Part shown: positions 6,636 through 9,970 of the stretch, one piece after another
Layout of the letters: each line of letters opens with the position of its first letter
Numbering within the stretch: position 1 is the stretch's first letter
Origin: Mariprofundaceae bacterium
Lineage (GTDB): Bacteria; Pseudomonadota; Zetaproteobacteria; Mariprofundales; Mariprofundaceae
Direction: 5' to 3'
DNA: 9,970 bases
Assembly (NCBI GenBank): GCA_027018975.1
Contig: JALUXN010000225.1
Coordinates: forward strand, 1-9,970
Notes under the pieces: model-generated
Told to the model about the DNA's origin: nothing
Databases searched by the model: none
Seen by the model: only the letters and a program-made list of their open reading frames with translations
Made by a program: the position numbers and the translations under genes

Positions 6636-6642
6636 AAGGAGG
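6636..6642 (+). promoter_or_regulatory. Shine-Dalgarno AAGGAGG fixing the MBL-protein start
   Basis: AAGGAGG lies 4 nt before ATG 6647. It rejects the in-frame GTG at 6629, which lies upstream of this site. Confidence 0.85.
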
Positions 6643-6646
6643 AGAG

Positions 6647-7444
6647 ATGGCTGAGGGTACGCTGCAGCGATTAGAGAATGGCGCGCTGGATGCGGAGGGA
6701 GTGATTCCGCTCTATCTGTCGGACGATCACAGCCTCTACTGGGTGGGCAGTTTCGGTGAGGATGAGGAGATTCGCTGTAACAGCTACCTGATGATTGATG
6801 GTGGCCAGGCGTGGGTGTTTGAGCCGGGTGGTCTGGCCCATTTTCAGCCGACCTTTGATAAGGTGAGTGAGCTGATTTCACCCTTTGAGATTACCCATAT
6901 GGTGGTCAGCCATCAGGATCCGGATGTGTGTGCGTCGCTAGCGTCGTGGCTGCAGTTTAATCCGGATATTCAGATTGTCTGCCCGGATCTCTGGCATCGT
7001 TTCATGCCGCATTTCATGGTTTATCATGCCCAATATCAGCTGGTGCCCGATACTGGCCTGCAGCTGCCGTTGGCCAGCGGTGGGCAGCTTGATTGCATCT
7101 CTGCTCCCTATCTCCATTCGCCGGGTAACATTGTGGTGTTCGATCGGGTGAGTGGATTTCTGCTCTCCGGGGATATCGGCGCCGCTGCAGTGCGCAGTGA
7201 TCGATTGGAACTGGTGATTGATGACTGGGCGGATCAATTGGCGCGGATGACCGGATTTCACCAGCGCTATATGGGCAGTACGCGCGCCGCTGCCGCATTT
7301 GTTGCGCGCATGCGCGGACTACCGATTACAGCGATGCTGCCGCAACATGGACAGATCTTCCGCGGTGAAGAGGTACAGCGCTTCATGGCGTGGTTTGCCA
7401 CACTGCCCTGCGGCGTGGATTTCCTCGATCTGGACACGCAGTAA
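6647..7444 (+). CDS. MBL-fold metalloprotein, oxygen-binding di-iron / flavodiiron-like without flavin domain
   Basis: A 265-residue protein consisting of a single metallo-beta-lactamase domain of the kind found in flavodiiron proteins and the stand-alone oxygen-binding di-iron protein (ODP) group. There is no rubredoxin or flavodoxin domain. The opening features fit: CNSYLMIDGGQAWVFEPGG (44-62) and the strand THMVVSHQDPD (83-93). Candidate metal ligands are His89, Asp91 and Asp93 (motif H-Q-D-P-D-V instead of the flavodiiron H-x-E-x-D-H), His157 in YLHSPGN, Asp176 in LSGDIG and His234 in LPQHG. The second-site histidine is replaced by Val94. By family, it could bind O2 or NO at a di-iron site, as a sensor or with a separate electron donor; a hydrolase role is not excluded. 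It lies 59 bp after ppiC and ends 94 bp before the convergent hsdR. Fold is certain, activity inferred. Confidence 0.85.
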   Translation: MAEGTLQRLENGALDAEGVIPLYLSDDHSLYWVGSFGEDEEIRCNSYLMIDGGQAWVFEPGGLAHFQPTFDKVSELISPFEITHMVVSHQDPDVCASLASWLQFNPDIQIVCPDLWHRFMPHFMVYHAQYQLVPDTGLQLPLASGGQLDCISAPYLHSPGNIVVFDRVSGFLLSGDIGAAAVRSDRLELVIDDWADQLARMTGFHQRYMGSTRAAAAFVARMRGLPITAMLPQHGQIFRGEEVQRFMAWFATLPCGVDFLDLDTQ

Positions 7445-7538
7445 CGCCGCTGTTTTATGCGCAGGCTGTCGTTTTGTTGAGAGCGGCTGAAGAGCGACTC
7501 AGATCGTGTTGCAATATGGGTTCTCATTCTGGGTGTTA

Positions 7539-9970
7539 TTAAAGCTGCCCACCCACGCCTTTAAATTTCTCAACGAAAGCGACCATCTTTGCGAAAACAC
7601 TCCGTTTCTTGGTTAAATATTGAGGATTCAGCGGGCTCATTTTCGGTAGAATAGCATTGAGTTCTGTGCCATTTTCACTGGCATATTCCCGTCGCAGGGA
7701 TGAGGCAAGATAACGCCTGGCTGCTTCTTCATTGAGGGATTCACCACGAATCAACGCTTCGGCCTCGCGCTGCTGCTCCGCTTGGGCAAAGGTGAAAAAT
7801 GCATCAATCACACTGGCCTTATCATCAAGCTGATCGAGCTCGGTCTGGTGAATAAAATCGACAAGCAGGCTCTCCTTAGCACGATTGCCAAGGCTGGCAC
7901 GAATCAGCCGGCGCACATCTTCAATCAATGTCGCTTTATCCTTATCTTTTTTGTTGTGCTCAAAAATCAATGCCAGAATGTAGTCGAGGTTAATCTCCTG
8001 CGACTTCAGCAGGTCCACCTCAAAGACGACATCATCCCAATCGATGCCGGATTCCTCTTGTTCGGCAGCCGATCTTTCACGGCGCAGCCAATCACGAATA
8101 TCGTTGTAAGTGGATCGGTAATCCTGAATTTTGCGTTCGGCCGGCATCTTGATCGCCTGTAGCGCCGCAAGGTCTTCGTCGCTGAGATAATGCAGAGCTT
8201 TGAATGCCGCAACCTCCTCGGCATTGCTCATGTCCACGCTCTGCAGGGCTTTCAGGCTGGCAAATTCATCATAGTTTTGCAGGATATTTTCAACGCGCAG
8301 ATATTCGCCAAACAGTTTCGCAAAGGCCTTTTTGTCGGATTCTTTTTCAATTTCCTCGGGGTTGGGGAATCGCTGCTCTAATTCCGCCACCACCGCCACA
8401 AACCCACGCCTGGCTTCGCCGGTGAGCACATCGGTAAAGCCTTCCATGTACTCCTTGTAGCTCTTTTCCAGAATCACGTTTTTGGTGTTCTTATCGCCAA
8501 ACAGGGTAATGGCATCGACGGTGGCCTGCTCCAGATTCCGGAAGGTCACAATATTGCCAAAGGTCTTGGTAGCATCATAAATGCGATTGGTGCGCGAATA
8601 GGCCTGTATCAGGCCGTGATAACGCAGATTTTTATCAACAAACAGGGTGTTCAGCGCCGGGGCATCAAAGCCTGTGAGAAACATCCCCACCACAATCAGC
8701 AGGTCGATCTCCTCTCTCTTCACGCGCAACGCAAGATCCCGGTAATAGTTTTGGAAGCCTTTGCTGTCCACACTGAAATTCGTCTTAAACAGCGCGTTAT
8801 AGTCCGCAATCGCCACCGTTAAGAACTCCTTGGCACTGCTGTTCATGGCGGAGACTTCAAAGCTTTCATCCGGAATGGCGCCCATGGCATCCTGCTCTTC
8901 GTTGGCGGCAAAAGAGAAGATGGTGGCCACTGTCAGCGGCTTGTCGCAGCCGGCTTGCAAATGTTTGAACGACTCGTAATAACACTTCGCCGCATCCACG
9001 CTGCTCACCGCGAACATGGCGTTAAAGCCTTTGACTCCAGCTTGTAGGCGATGCGTCTTCTGCCGGAAGTTATTCAGGATATAGCGGGTAATTTCCTCAA
9101 TACGGTCGGGGTGCAACAGAGCCTGTTTGTTTTCGGCGGCCGTAAGTTTTTTCTCATCCTGTTCATTTTCAATCGCCTTGAAGCGCGGACGCACATCGTT
9201 GTAATCCACCTTGAACTTGAGCACCTTTTCATCGCGAATCGCGTCGGTAATAACATAGGCATGCAACTCACGCCCAAACACACTGGCAGTGGTTTCCGAG
9301 CCGAGCGCGTTTTGCGGAAAGATCGGCGTGCCGGTAAAGCCGAACTGGCAGAACCGCTTGAACTTCTTCTTCAGATTCTTCTGCGCCTCGCCGAACTGAC
9401 TGCGGTGGCACTCATCGAAGATAAACACCACCTGGCTTTGGTAGATGGGCAAGCCGGATTCGCTTTTCATCAGGTTATTCAGCTTCTGGATGGTGGTGAC
9501 GATGATTTTATTGTCGTCTTTATCCAGATTGCGCTTTAAGCCCGCCGTGCTGTCCGAACCATTGACGCTATCGGGTGAAAAGCGCTGGTACTCCTTCATG
9601 GTCTGATAATCGAGATCCTTGCGATCCACGACAAAGAACACCTTGTCGATAAAATCCAATTCCGTGGCCAGCCGCGCCGCCTTGAAGCTGGTCAGGGTCT
9701 TGCCGGAACCGGTGGTATGCCAGATATAACCGCCGCTTTCCGGCTTGCTCCAGTTTTTGGCTTGGTAGCTGCTGTTGATTTTCCAGAGAATGCGCTCCGT
9801 TGCCGCAATCTGGTACGGGCGCATCACTAGCAAGGTATCGCTCACATCGAAGACCGAGTAATGCAGCAGCACATTGAGCAGCGTGTTTTTCTGGAAAAAA
9901 GTCGCGGTGAAATCTTTCAGGTCTTTAATCAGGCTGTTATCGGCCTTCGCCCAGTTCATGGTGAAATCAA
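7539..9970 (-). CDS. hsdR: HsdR, type I restriction endonuclease motor subunit, EcoR124I (type IC) family (5' end outside window)
   Basis: The restriction subunit of a type I restriction-modification complex (HsdR2-M2-S). It translocates DNA using ATP and cuts at distant sites when the target is unmethylated. The frame is open to the right edge: the codons before Met9959 read F-D-F-T, continuing the family sequence, so that Met is internal. Counting from it, the SF2 motor motifs are motif Q/I GYIWHTTGSGKT (77-88), DECH (182-185), FGFTGTP (206-212), GMFLTGFDAP (coded near 8655-8690) and QAYSRTNRIYDA (near 8575-8605). The C-terminal helical region ends in FVEKFKGVGG, as in EcoR124I. The similarity to EcoR124I is striking along the whole length, and no frameshift or stop is seen. 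The roughly 225 N-terminal residues with the PD-(D/E)xK nuclease are beyond the window. Composition is visibly AT-richer than the neighbours. hsdM and hsdS are expected to the right. Confidence 0.97.
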   Translation of the reverse strand, partial: DFTMNWAKADNSLIKDLKDFTATFFQKNTLLNVLLHYSVFDVSDTLLVMRPYQIAATERILWKINSSYQAKNWSKPESGGYIWHTTGSGKTLTSFKAARLATELDFIDKVFFVVDRKDLDYQTMKEYQRFSPDSVNGSDSTAGLKRNLDKDDNKIIVTTIQKLNNLMKSESGLPIYQSQVVFIFDECHRSQFGEAQKNLKKKFKRFCQFGFTGTPIFPQNALGSETTASVFGRELHAYVITDAIRDEKVLKFKVDYNDVRPRFKAIENEQDEKKLTAAENKQALLHPDRIEEITRYILNNFRQKTHRLQAGVKGFNAMFAVSSVDAAKCYYESFKHLQAGCDKPLTVATIFSFAANEEQDAMGAIPDESFEVSAMNSSAKEFLTVAIADYNALFKTNFSVDSKGFQNYYRDLALRVKREEIDLLIVVGMFLTGFDAPALNTLFVDKNLRYHGLIQAYSRTNRIYDATKTFGNIVTFRNLEQATVDAITLFGDKNTKNVILEKSYKEYMEGFTDVLTGEARRGFVAVVAELEQRFPNPEEIEKESDKKAFAKLFGEYLRVENILQNYDEFASLKALQSVDMSNAEEVAAFKALHYLSDEDLAALQAIKMPAERKIQDYRSTYNDIRDWLRRERSAAEQEESGIDWDDVVFEVDLLKSQEINLDYILALIFEHNKKDKDKATLIEDVRRLIRASLGNRAKESLLVDFIHQTELDQLDDKASVIDAFFTFAQAEQQREAEALIRGESLNEEAARRYLASSLRREYASENGTELNAILPKMSPLNPQYLTKKRSVFAKMVAFVEKFKGVGGQL

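Noticed and set aside
7446..7487. GCCGCT / AGCGGC inverted repeat after the MBL gene as a terminator
   Set aside because: It has only six paired bases around a loop of about 30 nt, without a following T-run in either direction.
7539..9970. hsdR as a truncated or decayed gene
   Set aside because: The frame is intact from the window edge to a family-typical C-terminus; the missing N-terminus is only a window effect.

Overview
The window reads as chromosomal DNA from a GC-rich proteobacterium. The left half carries ubiE-ubiJ-ubiB, the order of the gammaproteobacterial ubiquinone operon. UbiB and UbiE have alphaproteobacteria-like touches, such as a short UbiB N-terminus and a VPGLD-type stretch in UbiE. 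A gammaproteobacterium or a deep branch near the gamma/zeta/alpha split is therefore the best guess; nothing here (no rRNA, no marker set) fixes the taxon.

Layout. Positions 1-3041, minus strand: ubiE (complete), a compact inverted-repeat element of about 140 bp, ubiJ (complete), then ubiB (complete start, C-terminus cut by the window edge). Together they cover the C-methylation step (UbiE), the lipid-binding assembly factor (UbiJ) and the atypical kinase/ATPase (UbiB) of ubiquinone synthesis. Positions 3204-3884, plus strand: a YdjM-type membrane-bound putative metal hydrolase. Positions 3858-4835, minus strand: a one-polypeptide electron-transfer flavoprotein (plant-type 2Fe-2S domain plus FAD/NAD reductase) whose 3' end overlaps the hydrolase gene tail to tail. 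Positions 4881-6197, plus strand: a GT-B glycosyltransferase. Positions 6309-6587 and 6647-7444, plus strand: a minimal parvulin prolyl isomerase and an oxygen-reactive-type metallo-beta-lactamase-fold protein.

Positions 7539-9970, minus strand: the C-terminal three quarters of a type I restriction endonuclease HsdR of the EcoR124I (type IC) family, running off the right edge. It is visibly AT-richer than the rest and is probably the promoter-distal end of a transferred hsdMSR locus.

The left block is core metabolism, the middle is a set of individually recognisable single genes without an obvious shared pathway, and the right end is the edge of a defence locus. I see no strong case for an undescribed multi-gene system. 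The points most worth a second look are the composite repeat inside the ubi operon, the altered metal-ligand motif of the MBL protein, and the hsd locus boundary. No gene-free stretch exceeds 300 bases; the longest are 2048-2261 (filled by the repeat) and 3042-3203 (divergent promoter region).
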